A DNA stretch of 64,000 nt, from positions 1 to 64,000 of the forward strand of contig CAZDOY010000009.1 of the NCBI GenBank assembly GCA_964507185.1, in the 5' to 3' direction. A program made the translations under genes and the position numbers. Shown here piece by piece: positions 7,891 through 16,853 of the stretch (its first letter is position 1; every line of letters starts with the position of its first letter). The notes under the pieces are model-generated. The model saw only the letters and a program-made list of their open reading frames with translations, made no database searches and had not been told where the DNA came from. The DNA comes from CAVRTJ01 sp964507185. Its GTDB lineage: Bacteria > Acidobacteriota > UBA4820 > DSQY01.

Positions 7891-8010
7891 GGCCGGCCGC
7901 AGATCACCTATCGCCTATTTGTCATTTATTTACAGAGAGTTGCGGATTGTCTTCGCGCCAGAGCCCCGCCCGCCGTGCGAAGCAGACTGCATCACCGCCG
8001 CGCCGATGAT

Positions 8011-8021
8011 TGCATTTTGCA
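8011..8021. promoter_or_regulatory. Candidate enhancer site, core TGCA-N3-TGCA
   Basis: TGCA-ttt-TGCA, centred about 150 bases upstream of the predicted sigma-54 start at 7863. A half-site TGCATCAC lies 17 bases further left (from 7988). The core is the same as in the perfect palindrome upstream of the other TroA-like gene. Confidence 0.5.
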
Positions 8022-8090
8022 CCGCCTGTTCCCTCACGACGACATCGCTGCTTGGAGAGAGATGGACAAGAGGCCTGGAAGCGAAGAGAC

Positions 8091-8137
8091 AAAAAGCCTC
8101 GCCCCAGTGCCCGCCTGCCGGAGTCCTCAGGCGAGGC
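8091..8137 (-). terminator. Terminator after the sigma-54 activator gene
   Basis: On the minus strand arms GCCTCGCC (8137-8130) and GGCGAGGC (8103-8096) with a 26-base loop, followed by TTTTTG. The first arm overlaps the last codons of the activator gene. Confidence 0.55.
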
Positions 8138-9509
8138 GACGGGCCCGCTTCAGCTTTCGCCAGAGGGTCGTCTTGTGGATGCCGAGTTCCCGCGCCGCCG
8201 CGCTCCTGTTTCCCCCGTGGCGTTCGAGCGCCGCATAGATGTGCGACATCTCCACGTCGTGCAGGTCGCCTACCGCGGCCGGGCGGGCGCCGGACGCCGA
8301 AGGCTCTACAGGAAGGGAAACGGGAAGGTGTTCTGGAAGGATGAGACCTTCCCGGCACAGGATGAATGCGTGCTCGATGGCGTTTTCGAGCTCGCGCACG
8401 TTGCCGGGCCAGTCGTAGCTTGAAAGCAGCCGCATGGCCTCGCCCGACACGCCCTGCACGTCGCGGCCGCGAAGGCGGTTGAGGCGTTCGACGAAGTGGT
8501 CCACGAGGATCGGAATGTCCTCGCCCCGCTCCCGAAGCGGCGGAATTGCAATTTGCACCACGTTCAGCCGGAAGTAGAGGTCCTCCCTGAACCGGCCCGC
8601 CGCGACCTCCGCCCAGAGGTCCTTGTTCGTGGCCGCGATGATGCGGACGTCCGCCTTGTGAGTCCGGCTGGAGCCGAGCGGCTCGTAGGTGCCCTCCTGC
8701 AGCACGCGCAGCAGCCTGACCTGCATGGCCGGGGACACGTCGCCGATCTCGTCGAGAAAGAGCGTCCCTCGCTCGGCCGCGGCTATCCGCCCCTCCCGGT
8801 CCCGCCGGGCGTCCGTGAACGCCCCCGCGACGTGTCCGAAGAGCTCCGACTCCAGGAGCGTGTCCGGGAGCGCGCCGCAGTTGACGCTCACCATGGGGCC
8901 GTCGGCCCTCGGACTCAGCTGGTGGACGGCCCTGGCGACGAGTTCCTTCCCCGTGCCGCTTTCCCCCACGAGCAGGACGCGGCTCTCGCTCTCCGCCACG
9001 GGGGGCAGCAGGGTGAAGATCTCCCGCATTTTCGGGTTCGAGGAGATGATGTCGTGGAAGGTGTAGCGGCGCTCCGCCTCCTTCCTGAGTTCCGTTACCA
9101 GCGACAGGTCCCGGAAGGTCTCCACCCCGCCGATCACCTCCCCCCGCCCGTCCTTGAGCAGGGCCGTGCTCACGCTGATGGGCACGCGGCGGCCGTCCGA
9201 GGTGAGAATGGTCACCGGCTTGTTGACGACCGGACGGGACGACGAGATGGTGCGCTTCAGCGCACAGTCGCCCTCGCAGATATCCGCCCTGAAGACCTCC
9301 CAGCAGGGCTTGCCCACGGCCTCGCCGGCCGGAACGCCGGTGATGGTCTCGGCCGCGCGATTGAAGGAGGTCACCGTGAAGGCGCCGTCGACGGTGAAGA
9401 CGCCGTCGTTGATGGAATCCAGGATGGTCTTCAGATCGGAGACGGCCTGGCCCGGCTGTCCGTCTTCGCCGTTAGCCCCGCGGCGTCCGTCCTTTTTCTT
9501 GGGCACCAT
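8127..9509 (-). CDS. PAS-type sigma-54-dependent activator (EBP1)
   Basis: 460 residues: PAS domain (about 24-135), sigma-54 AAA+ domain (about 160-385) with Walker A GESGTGKE and the FLDEIGD box, and a C-terminal Fis-type helix-turn-helix (AARELGIHKTTLWRKLKR). The loop that touches sigma-54 reads GAFTDA rather than GAFTGA. The PAS domain carries a cysteine triad C-x8-C-x3-C (CWEVF...ICEGDC), also present with equal spacing in the activator at 17659, which suggests redox or metal sensing. It is the last gene of a run that begins with the hmc-like operon, and it lies next to the NifX-like sigma-54 promoter, whose probable activator it is (inference). Confidence 0.9.
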   Translation of the reverse strand: MVPKKKDGRRGANGEDGQPGQAVSDLKTILDSINDGVFTVDGAFTVTSFNRAAETITGVPAGEAVGKPCWEVFRADICEGDCALKRTISSSRPVVNKPVTILTSDGRRVPISVSTALLKDGRGEVIGGVETFRDLSLVTELRKEAERRYTFHDIISSNPKMREIFTLLPPVAESESRVLLVGESGTGKELVARAVHQLSPRADGPMVSVNCGALPDTLLESELFGHVAGAFTDARRDREGRIAAAERGTLFLDEIGDVSPAMQVRLLRVLQEGTYEPLGSSRTHKADVRIIAATNKDLWAEVAAGRFREDLYFRLNVVQIAIPPLRERGEDIPILVDHFVERLNRLRGRDVQGVSGEAMRLLSSYDWPGNVRELENAIEHAFILCREGLILPEHLPVSLPVEPSASGARPAAVGDLHDVEMSHIYAALERHGGNRSAAARELGIHKTTLWRKLKRARRLA

Positions 9510-9548
9510 TCCGTATCCCCGATCTTCGTCATCCCCCCTCGCCGGGTG

Positions 9549-10094
9549 TCAGGACCCGGATTTTCTCCTCAGGAGCTCGAGGGCTTGCCGGAGAGCGTCC
9601 GGATCGGCGCCGTCCATCAGCTCCTGGAGCTGTTCCTTCAGGGCGACTGGAGAATCTCCCCGAGACTCGGCCGCTCCCTCCAATTCGACTTTGACGGCCT
9701 GGGCCACGGCCTCCACGAACTTCCTGGCCGTCACGGGCTTTTCCAGGTAGGTCGCCGGGCCGGACATCGTGCTCTGGGAAAGGGCCGCGGCGGCATCCAG
9801 CTCCGACTTCACCTTCTCGTCGCGGGCATGTCCCGTCACGAACAGAACGGGAATCTTACGCCAGGCCTGATTTCGGTGCAACTCGTGGAACAGGATGATG
9901 CCGGACTTGCCCGGCATGACCATGTCCAGCGATATGCAGTCGGGCGGCGACGACTTGATCTTGCCGAGCGCCTCGTCGACGCTCATCGCCGAATCCACCT
10001 GGAATCCCACGTCCTCCAGGGCCGTAGTCAGGAAGAAAATGACGTCTTCCTCGTCGTCCACGACCAGAATCTTCTTCTCCTGAGGTGTCGCCAT
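9549..10094 (-). CDS. Response regulator, receiver domain with C-terminal extension
   Basis: 181 residues. Residues 8-130 form a CheY-like receiver with the acidic pair VVDDEED, the phospho-acceptor Asp in SLDMVMPG and the Lys in YLEKPV. The remaining 50 residues contain no recognisable DNA-binding motif and are rich in Leu and Glu, so output may be by protein contact. It lies 11 bases downstream of the histidine kinase gene and has AGGAGGGGACGG before its ATG. Most likely it is phosphorylated by that kinase. Confidence 0.88.
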   Translation of the reverse strand: MATPQEKKILVVDDEEDVIFFLTTALEDVGFQVDSAMSVDEALGKIKSSPPDCISLDMVMPGKSGIILFHELHRNQAWRKIPVLFVTGHARDEKVKSELDAAAALSQSTMSGPATYLEKPVTARKFVEAVAQAVKVELEGAAESRGDSPVALKEQLQELMDGADPDALRQALELLRRKSGS

Positions 10095-10104
10095 CCGTCC
10101 CCTC

Positions 10105-11598
10105 CTACTTCTTGGCGTTTTTCGGTCCGGCTTCCCTGCCGCCTGTTCCGTTGTCGGTGCCGGATCCCGGTTCCGGCAGGCGCTCGCGGGGCAGGAGGAT
10201 GCGGAAATTCGTCCCCTGGCCCGGTTTCGACTCGACGGAAATCCTCCCCCCGTGCTCCTGCACGATCTTGCGCGTCATCAAAAGCCCCAGTCCCGTTCCT
10301 CCCGCTCCCTTGGTCGTAAAGAAAGTGGTGAAGAGCTTCTTCTTCACTTCGTAGTCCATGCCGCACCCGTTGTCAATGACCTCGAAGCCCAGCGACTCGT
10401 TTTTCTCAAAGCATCTCAGCACGACGCGGCAGTTCTTGTTCTCGCTCATCTGGCACGCGTCGATGGCGTTGGAGACCAGGTTGGCAAGGCACGTGTGAAT
10501 TGCGGCCGCATCCAGCGGCGCGGGCCGGACACCCCGCTGAAGATCGAGCGACAGATCGATGCCCGCCTGCCGGGCAAGGTCGCTGTAAAGTTCGTGAATC
10601 TCCCTGCACACGTCGGCCGGATCGGTCATGGCGACTTCGGGCACCCTGCCCTTGGAGAAGCTCAGGAGGTTCTTGGCCAGATCGGATATCTTCTGCACGT
10701 TGCGGTCGAGCATCTGCATGCCGCGCTCGATCTTGGCGGTCTGGTTCTGCTTGAGGCCGGACTCCATCACGTAGACGCCGCCCTCCAGACCCATGAGTAT
10801 GTTCTTGATTCCGTGCGCGAGGCCGGCCACGGCCTGTCCCACGGCCGCCAGGCGTTCCGCCTCCAGCTTCTCCTTCTCCAGCATGTGCAGGTGCGTGACG
10901 TCCGTCGCCATCTCGATGACGTACTTGACCTCGCTCCCGTCCGGCCCCTCGTCCCGCGAAAGGGCCGACGCCTTCACGATGTAGTGCGTCTCTTCGCCCG
11001 TCGCCGACACGCCCACCTGGGTCGAGGTCTGGTCCTCGCCCGTTTCGAAGACCTTGAGGGCCGGGCACACGCGGCACGGGCGGTCCCGCCTCTTGTAGAC
11101 TTCGTAGCACCGCCTGCCCCAGGCCCGGCCGAAGGTCTCACGCATACGCTTGTTGGCCCGGATGATCCTGAGGTCCCGGTCGAGGACGGTGATGTAACTG
11201 GGCGCCCTCTCGAAGAGGACCTCGTTCTCCCTCAGCAGGCTGCCGGCCTCGTTGGCGTTCGATGCGATCCATATGAGATGGGGCTCTCCGTCCGCCTCTT
11301 CCGAGGTCAGCGGCGCGACGCGGACCACGAAGTGCGAGGTCACGTCGCCGCTCAGCTGAAGCCTGTCGTCGCAGACCCGGACCTGGCCGTCCGCGAAGGT
11401 CCACGCCGCGAGGCACCTGTCGCAGGGAGACCCCCTCCCTTTGAGAATCTCGTAGCAGTGCCGGCCGCGCCACTGGCCGAAGAGGTTCTGGAATCTTGCG
11501 TTCGCCTCCACGACACCGAAGTCCTTGTCGAGAACCGCGATCATGATCGGCGCCTGGTCGAACAGGTGGTCGTGAAGGAGCTGTCTCGTGTCAGACAT
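10105..11598 (-). CDS. PAS-PAS sensor histidine kinase
   Basis: 497 residues, no membrane segment. Two PAS domains come first, each with the same cysteine motif C-x10-C-x2-C (CYEILKGRGSPCDRC and CYEVYKRRDRPCRVC). They are followed by a HisKA helix with the phospho-acceptor in AGLAHGIKNIL and an HATPase domain with NAIDAC, DNGCGM and GTGLGL. It is a cytoplasmic sensor, perhaps for redox state or a metal given the paired cysteines. It overlaps the upstream response regulator by 8 bases when started at the ATG at 11598; an earlier in-frame start at 11613 is possible. It is part of a regulator block behind the hmc-like genes. Confidence 0.92.
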   Translation of the reverse strand: MSDTRQLLHDHLFDQAPIMIAVLDKDFGVVEANARFQNLFGQWRGRHCYEILKGRGSPCDRCLAAWTFADGQVRVCDDRLQLSGDVTSHFVVRVAPLTSEEADGEPHLIWIASNANEAGSLLRENEVLFERAPSYITVLDRDLRIIRANKRMRETFGRAWGRRCYEVYKRRDRPCRVCPALKVFETGEDQTSTQVGVSATGEETHYIVKASALSRDEGPDGSEVKYVIEMATDVTHLHMLEKEKLEAERLAAVGQAVAGLAHGIKNILMGLEGGVYVMESGLKQNQTAKIERGMQMLDRNVQKISDLAKNLLSFSKGRVPEVAMTDPADVCREIHELYSDLARQAGIDLSLDLQRGVRPAPLDAAAIHTCLANLVSNAIDACQMSENKNCRVVLRCFEKNESLGFEVIDNGCGMDYEVKKKLFTTFFTTKGAGGTGLGLLMTRKIVQEHGGRISVESKPGQGTNFRILLPRERLPEPGSGTDNGTGGREAGPKNAKK

Positions 11599-12022
11599 GC
11601 GGCTCTCCCACATCGTGACTTTCGAAGAGCTCGTTCAGACTGCGGATGAGCTTTGGGATGGAGATGGGCTTCTCGAGGTAGCCGTCCGGTAGCGGAAGCT
11701 TCTCCTCCTCCAGCATGCCCAGGTCCACCGCGGCAAAATCTTCCGCCTTGGTATATCCGCTGATGATCAGCACGGGTATGTCGGCCGTCTCCGGATTCCG
11801 CCGTATCTCCCGGTAGAGGTGCAGACCCGATTCACCCGGCATCAATATGTCCATGAGAATAAGGTCCGGCTGTTCCCTGCTCACGGCTTCGAGGGCTTCT
11901 TTCGCCTCGGTCACGCCGGCGGTCCTGTAGCCGTTGTCTTCGAGGACGGCGCAGAGGTACTCCACGATGTCCGGTTCATCGTCCACGATCAGGATTTTCG
12001 GCACGCCGTTCGAACCGCTCAT
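11591..12022 (-). CDS. Single-domain response regulator
   Basis: 143 residues made almost entirely of a receiver domain: LIVDDEPD, phospho-acceptor Asp in LMDILMPG, Thr/Ser in LIISGYTKA and Lys in YLEKPI. There is no output domain. The start overlaps the end of the NrfD-cytochrome gene by four bases (ATGA) and the end overlaps the histidine kinase start, so the whole block is one transcription unit. It probably carries phosphate between the kinase and the second response regulator or acts on the activator by contact. Confidence 0.9.
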   Translation of the reverse strand: MSGSNGVPKILIVDDEPDIVEYLCAVLEDNGYRTAGVTEAKEALEAVSREQPDLILMDILMPGESGLHLYREIRRNPETADIPVLIISGYTKAEDFAAVDLGMLEEEKLPLPDGYLEKPISIPKLIRSLNELFESHDVGEPHV

Positions 12023-13857
12023 GAACGCCCCGCTCCCTGGTTTTGCAGTTTGAACTCGGCTCTGTACGCCTTTTCCGACTCCGTGCCTCCGTTGTGGCAC
12101 GCCCCGCAGCGGCCGAGGTTCGGCCTTTTCACCGTCGGGTCGGCGGCTTTCTTCACGTGGCATGGGATGCACATCTTGTGCATGGCGTCCTTGTAGCTGC
12201 CCGCCCACCTGGTGTCGAAGGTCTTGACGATCTCGTTCTTTGTCATCATGTCCTTGTCGTGGCAGCCCTTGCAACTCTTGACCTTCTTGAGGACCACGGG
12301 CTTTTCCTCCCCGTGGCACTTCACGCACGAGAGGTTCCCGCCCAGTCGGGCAACGTGAACATCGTGTTCGAAGATGTTCGTCGGGGTGTACATTTCGCGG
12401 TGGCATTCGCTGCACGGCGTGCCCCTGTCGCCCGCCTTGTGCAGGTGGTGGCAGAGCACGCACGACTTGTCCTTGCCGGCCTCGTCCTGGTGGCGCTTGT
12501 GGTCGAAGTAGACGTATCTCGGCCCCGCACCCATCCGGAGGATCTTTTCGCCTCGAGCACGCGGGACCTTCAGCTGTACGGAGGGCTCGCTCTTGGGCGC
12601 CATGGTCAGGCCGAAGGCCATAGCCAGCACGAAAAGCATCGAATAGACCTTGGTGCTCTTCCGCCATCCCTCGCCCAGCCACACCTGCGTGAAGGGTGCG
12701 AAGGCCGGCGTCGTCTTCTCCAGCGCGCGGCGCCGTCTCTCCACGTCCTCCAGCCCGTGCGGGTCCACGGGAAAGTGCTCCTGGATGAAAAAGAAGATGA
12801 GCGCACACGCCGAAACGATGCCCAGGCTGATGGCGAACTCGGTCCATGCCGGAAAGTAGAAAGAGCGAGTGGCCCAGACCTGGCTCAGGCCGGCCGCGTT
12901 GATGCGGTTCAGCACGAAACCGAGAACCGAGCACGCGGAGATGAGCCACACGGCGGTCGGAGAGCGCCGAACCTTCGGAATGGCGTAGAGAGCGATCGGG
13001 ACGATCGTGGACATGAGCATCTCGACGATGAAGAGGTTGCTTTCCCATGTGCCGTTCGCGATGAGGCCGAGCTTGTGCTGGTAGCCCAGATCGACCATGC
13101 GGAAAACGAAGTAGAACGAGAGCCCCCAGGCGGCCATCTTGGCCAGACCGTCTAGCATCTCCGTTTCCGGCTCGCGTTTGTAGAGCCAGGAGGTGATGGA
13201 CGATTCGAACATGACCATGTTCAGCCCGAGACAGATGGCCGACACGAAGAACAGTTCGGGCAGCAGGTGGCTGTACCACAGCGGATAGATCCGGAACGGC
13301 ATGATGAGCAGCATGGACCCCAGCGACGACTGGTGGAGGGTCGAGAGCATGATGCCGAGGATCATGATGGGCAGCGCCAGCCGCGTGAAAAACCTGTAGG
13401 CTTTCTGGAACGGCGTCCGCTCCAGGATCGTCGGGGTGACTTCGAGCGCCAGCACGGTCAGGTAGAGCATCACGCACCAGGCCACCTCGAAGAGCGGCGA
13501 GTGGATGTTCCAGAAGATCATGGGATGCCAGATGTGCCAGGGCAAACCCAGGTCGAACAGCAGGCCCACGGCCACCGCCCCGTAGCCGAGAAAGGCCGTG
13601 AGGATGGCCGGCCGCGCGGCGGGGTGGTACTTCTCCCTGTGGAAGATGTGGGCCACGGCCGCGATGACGAAGCCGCCGGCCGCCAGGGCCACGCCGCCCA
13701 TCACGTCGAAGCCGATCCAGAGCCCCCACGGCGTGGAGTCGGACAGCGCCGTGGTCACGCCCAGGCCGAGCGCGAACCGCAGCACGGCGACGGCTGCGGC
13801 CAGGCCCGCCAGGAACCACAGAATGGACTTGAAGACGAAAATGCGCTTATTCCCCAT
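12019..13857 (-). CDS. NrfD/HmcC-type membrane subunit fused to a hexaheme cytochrome c
   Basis: 612 residues. Residues 1-365 form an NrfD/HmcC quinone-interacting membrane subunit with about ten helices (SDSTPWGLWIGFDV and STLHQSSLGS are typical). After a linker and one more helix (about 405-420) comes a periplasmic domain with six CxxCH motifs at about 466, 482, 511, 529, 563 and 584 and several extra His that can serve as axial ligands. In known Hmc, Tmc, Qrc and Nrf complexes the cytochrome is a separate subunit, so this is a fusion of the electron entry or exit module with its membrane partner. It overlaps the ferredoxin gene upstream by 11 bases. Likely role: menaquinone-linked electron exchange with a periplasmic donor. 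Confidence 0.88.
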   Translation of the reverse strand: MGNKRIFVFKSILWFLAGLAAAVAVLRFALGLGVTTALSDSTPWGLWIGFDVMGGVALAAGGFVIAAVAHIFHREKYHPAARPAILTAFLGYGAVAVGLLFDLGLPWHIWHPMIFWNIHSPLFEVAWCVMLYLTVLALEVTPTILERTPFQKAYRFFTRLALPIMILGIMLSTLHQSSLGSMLLIMPFRIYPLWYSHLLPELFFVSAICLGLNMVMFESSITSWLYKREPETEMLDGLAKMAAWGLSFYFVFRMVDLGYQHKLGLIANGTWESNLFIVEMLMSTIVPIALYAIPKVRRSPTAVWLISACSVLGFVLNRINAAGLSQVWATRSFYFPAWTEFAISLGIVSACALIFFFIQEHFPVDPHGLEDVERRRRALEKTTPAFAPFTQVWLGEGWRKSTKVYSMLFVLAMAFGLTMAPKSEPSVQLKVPRARGEKILRMGAGPRYVYFDHKRHQDEAGKDKSCVLCHHLHKAGDRGTPCSECHREMYTPTNIFEHDVHVARLGGNLSCVKCHGEEKPVVLKKVKSCKGCHDKDMMTKNEIVKTFDTRWAGSYKDAMHKMCIPCHVKKAADPTVKRPNLGRCGACHNGGTESEKAYRAEFKLQNQGAGRS

Positions 13858-14665
13858 GGCCGGCCTCCCCCTTGTCGCTCGCGACGTTCTCTGTCGCCTG
13901 GTTTTCCAGGGCGAGCTTCCGGCGCCGCTCGATCACCCAGTAGATTCCGCCCATGAGGGCGCCCATGCCGAGGAATTCGATGGGTACGGGCCACAGGGCC
14001 GCCCAGGTTTTCTCCGGAAGTGGCTGGTCCGTGAGCTGGCGGCTGTCGTCCCACCCCAGGAAGTCGAGCGAAATGTCGGCGATGTAGAGTACGGACGTCC
14101 CGCCGACCTGCTTTTCTCCCCAGACGCGCTGGATGTACTTGTTGGGTTCCGCGGCCAGGCGCCTGTGCGCCTCGGCGATCATCTGTTCGCGCGTACCGAA
14201 GATGGTGGCTTTCTCGGGACACGCCGTGACGCACGCCGGTTCGCTGATCTTTCCGGACTTGAGGTTCTGGTAGCACATGATGCACTTGCGGACCGACGGC
14301 GCCACCGAATCCCACTCGTAGTGCGGAATGCCGTACGGGCAGCCCATCATGCAGTAGCGGCAGCCCATGCAGATGCTCTTGTCGTAGGTGACGGGGCCCT
14401 CCGGCGTCTTCTTGAGCGCGCCCACGGGGCATACCGATACGCACGCCGGCTCCAGGCAGTGGCGGCACTGCTTGCGGACGAAGTGGTTGTCCGGCTTGCG
14501 GACGACGCTCGTCCAGCGGTCGGCGGACAAGCCGTCCGGCGTGCTGCCGATCCTGGGCGGCGGGTCCTCGGCAGGAAGGTTATTGATCTTTTTGCAGGCG
14601 GCCACGCACTGTTCGCAGCCGATGCACTTGGTGACATCCGTAAGAATACAGGCGTTCTTGATCAT
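13847..14665 (-). CDS. hmcB: HmcB-like 4x[4Fe-4S] ferredoxin subunit
   Basis: 272 residues with four cysteine clusters for [4Fe-4S] centres: CIGCEQCVAACKK, CRHCLEPACVSVC, CMGCRYCMMGCP and CIMC...CVTACP. A single C-terminal membrane helix (about 227-248) follows. This layout is that of the HmcB/HybA/DsrO family, which passes electrons between an NrfD-type subunit and its redox partner. There is no Tat signal, so the clusters may face the cytoplasm as in Hmc. The ATG overlaps the stop of the cytochrome b gene (14662-14665). The next gene downstream is the NrfD fusion. Confidence 0.85.
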   Translation of the reverse strand: MIKNACILTDVTKCIGCEQCVAACKKINNLPAEDPPPRIGSTPDGLSADRWTSVVRKPDNHFVRKQCRHCLEPACVSVCPVGALKKTPEGPVTYDKSICMGCRYCMMGCPYGIPHYEWDSVAPSVRKCIMCYQNLKSGKISEPACVTACPEKATIFGTREQMIAEAHRRLAAEPNKYIQRVWGEKQVGGTSVLYIADISLDFLGWDDSRQLTDQPLPEKTWAALWPVPIEFLGMGALMGGIYWVIERRRKLALENQATENVASDKGEAGHGE

Positions 14666-15366
14666 ACCGGCTCACCCTCCTTTCCAAGGGCGATCCGCAC
14701 CCTCTCGCCGGCCCCGGGGACGAAGTGCCAGCCCATCTCCCATGAGGCCCGCGTGAACGGAAAGAGGGCCGCGTGCGCAAGCTTGGTGAAAGGGATCAGA
14801 ATCAGGAGCAACTCGGCGCTCAGAACGTGCACGAGATAGGTCAGGGTGAAAGGGATGGGATTTCCCGCCGGATGCGCCACGAAGTATCCCGTCAGGAAGG
14901 GCACGACGCAGAGCACCAGCAGAAACCAGTCCTGAAAGCCGCTGAGGACCCGGGACGCCCGGCTGACCAGCCTGAGAAGGATGAGCACGAACAGGGCCGC
15001 AAGAGTTGTCCACGTGAGAACGTCGGCCACCGCGGGTACCAGGGCCGGCCACGCCAGGCCCACGCCCTTTCTGACGAGTTCGATGTGCCCGGCCAGGAAC
15101 AAGGGCACGAGCAGCATGCCCACATGAAAGACCACCGAGGCTACGGTGTAGGGAATGCGCGTCCCCCTGAGCGCGTTCACGGGAACGATCCAGCCCAGGC
15201 TTTTCTTGAACATGAACTTGAGCGGAAGGACCTGGTCCCCGGCCTTCCGGTAGGCCCTGACGAGTTCGATAACGGTCAGGCCGACGAGCCGGGCCAACCC
15301 GAGAAAGAAGACCGCGAAGGAGAAGATGAGGAGCGGCCCCCTGGCGAACGTCAATAATGATTCCAT
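14662..15366 (-). CDS. hmcE: HmcE-like membrane cytochrome b
   Basis: 234 residues, about five membrane helices and the histidines of the NarI/HmcE/TmcC family (FHVGM, GHIEL, VHVLSAE, KLAHAAL). It is the heme b subunit expected to work with the CCG protein just upstream, handling electrons between the membrane and a cytoplasmic thiol or disulfide reaction. It lies 15 bases downstream of the CCG gene and overlaps the ferredoxin gene. The pair with the CCG protein also matches TmcB-TmcC, but the accompanying ferredoxin and NrfD subunits make Hmc the better match. Confidence 0.85.
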   Translation of the reverse strand: MESLLTFARGPLLIFSFAVFFLGLARLVGLTVIELVRAYRKAGDQVLPLKFMFKKSLGWIVPVNALRGTRIPYTVASVVFHVGMLLVPLFLAGHIELVRKGVGLAWPALVPAVADVLTWTTLAALFVLILLRLVSRASRVLSGFQDWFLLVLCVVPFLTGYFVAHPAGNPIPFTLTYLVHVLSAELLLILIPFTKLAHAALFPFTRASWEMGWHFVPGAGERVRIALGKEGEPV

Positions 15367-15381
15367 GTCTCAGCCCCCCCT

Positions 15382-16833
15382 TTAGAAAACGATGGCTTTA
15401 TAAATCAGGTCGTGGAGTCCCACCACCTCGACATCCTTGAGGCCGTGGTCCTCGCAGACTTCCCTGAGCTGCTTCTTGCAGTTCGCGCAGGGCGCCACCA
15501 CGTAGTGGGCGCCCGTGGCGCGGATCTGGTCGGCCTTGAGCTTGCCGGTCACGCCGGTCCTGTACGGCCGGATCTCGTCCACCGACACGGTGCCGCCGCC
15601 ACCGCCGCAGCAGTAGTTCTTGGCGCCCTTCGGTTCCATGTCCACGTAGTTCTTGCAGAAGGAGCGCAGGATCTCGCGGGGCTGGTCTATGATCCAGCCC
15701 GTACGGGCGATGTTGCACGGGTCGTGGTAGGTGACGCCCTCCGTTACGACGTTGGGATCGAGCTTGAGAACACCCCGCCGGAGCATGTCGACCGTGACCT
15801 CCATGATGTTCACCACGGGCAGGGCGTTCTTGCCTCCGCCGAAGGACGGCACGAAGACCTTGGCGCTTCGCGAGGCGTGGCCGCACTCGCCGATGAGTAT
15901 CTTCTTTCCCCCGAGGCGCTTCGTCTCGTCGATCTCCTTGTTGATGATCCGCTCCGCGCACCAGTCGCTGTAAAAGAGGCCGTAGTTGATGCCGTCGTAG
16001 TAGCCCGTCCCGATGGTCCACCGGTCGGCCTCTCCGGCGGCCTGGAAGGTCACGGCGATGCCCTTGAGCGTGTCGGCTTCGAGCAGGTAGTCGCTCACCG
16101 CGGGGAAGAAGACGAACTCGCGCCCCTCCTGGTCCACAGGGAACGGCACATCCACGCCCTTCTCGTCCTGGATGTCCTCGGTGAGGAACTCCAGGGTGTC
16201 GATGAGTGCGGGCACGGGGATGGCCGACGTGTTGCCCGTCTTGCCCTCGAGTTGCTCGCGCGTGGCCACCACCAGCGCCTTCGGCGTGATGTCCATCTCG
16301 CTCAGGATGTACCGGCTGAGGTGTGTGACCAGGCCGTGATCGATGCCCATCGGGCACTCGAAGGAGCACCGGCGGCAGGCCGTGCAGTGATAGACCGATT
16401 CGGCCAGCTCGGTGATGCGCTCGGGCGTGAGGTACACGGTGCCGGCCAGCTTGCTCTGCAGGACGCCGCGGAACGTGAAGTGGCGCCGGTAGATCTCGAG
16501 AAGCAGGTTGGACCGGTAGCACGGCACGTCCTTCGGGTCTTTCGTGACCTGGTAGATCTGGCAGGCGCACGCGCAGTTGGCGCACTTCGCGCCCACCCGC
16601 GAATAGGTGTCGATGAGCTGGGCGTAGTTGCTCTGCTGGAGCACCGCGGCGAAGATCTCCAGGAACCGCTTCACCCGGTCGCCCGGATAGAGATGCTCCA
16701 GGTAATAGCTGACCCCCAGTTCCTGGTGAGGCAGAAGTTTCGGTGCCGCTTTCACCTTCTCCGGAGGAGCGGCGGGCGCCTTCGGCGCCGTCTTCGGCTC
16801 CCCCCCGTTTGTCGTTGGCAGTTCCTGCGCCAT
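15382..16833 (-). CDS. hmcF: HmcF-like iron-sulfur protein with CCG domains (HdrD-related)
   Basis: 483 residues. An N-terminal Pro/Ala/Lys-rich segment is followed by cysteine clusters CANCACACQ...C (about 84-105) and CTACRRCSFECP (about 150-160) and by the C-terminal cysteine-rich (CCG) region with HDPCNIART and NYCCGGGGG. This is the architecture of HdrD, HmcF and TmcB, which carry a special [4Fe-4S] site and probably act on DsrC-type or other disulfides in the cytoplasm. The ATG at 16833 has AAAGGGG upstream and is preferred over a GTG 24 bases earlier. It is the second gene of the sigma-54-controlled operon. Confidence 0.87.
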   Translation of the reverse strand: MAQELPTTNGGEPKTAPKAPAAPPEKVKAAPKLLPHQELGVSYYLEHLYPGDRVKRFLEIFAAVLQQSNYAQLIDTYSRVGAKCANCACACQIYQVTKDPKDVPCYRSNLLLEIYRRHFTFRGVLQSKLAGTVYLTPERITELAESVYHCTACRRCSFECPMGIDHGLVTHLSRYILSEMDITPKALVVATREQLEGKTGNTSAIPVPALIDTLEFLTEDIQDEKGVDVPFPVDQEGREFVFFPAVSDYLLEADTLKGIAVTFQAAGEADRWTIGTGYYDGINYGLFYSDWCAERIINKEIDETKRLGGKKILIGECGHASRSAKVFVPSFGGGKNALPVVNIMEVTVDMLRRGVLKLDPNVVTEGVTYHDPCNIARTGWIIDQPREILRSFCKNYVDMEPKGAKNYCCGGGGGTVSVDEIRPYRTGVTGKLKADQIRATGAHYVVAPCANCKKQLREVCEDHGLKDVEVVGLHDLIYKAIVF

Positions 16834-16853
16834 AGTAGGTCCCCTTTGTCCTT

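Noticed and set aside
8496..10319. 607-residue open frame on the plus strand
   Set aside because: Shadow running across three genes of the regulator block; it has no domain and no ribosome site.
12019..16833. Tmc complex
   Set aside because: CCG protein and cytochrome b would fit, but the four-cluster ferredoxin and NrfD subunits are not part of Tmc; Hmc is the closer match.
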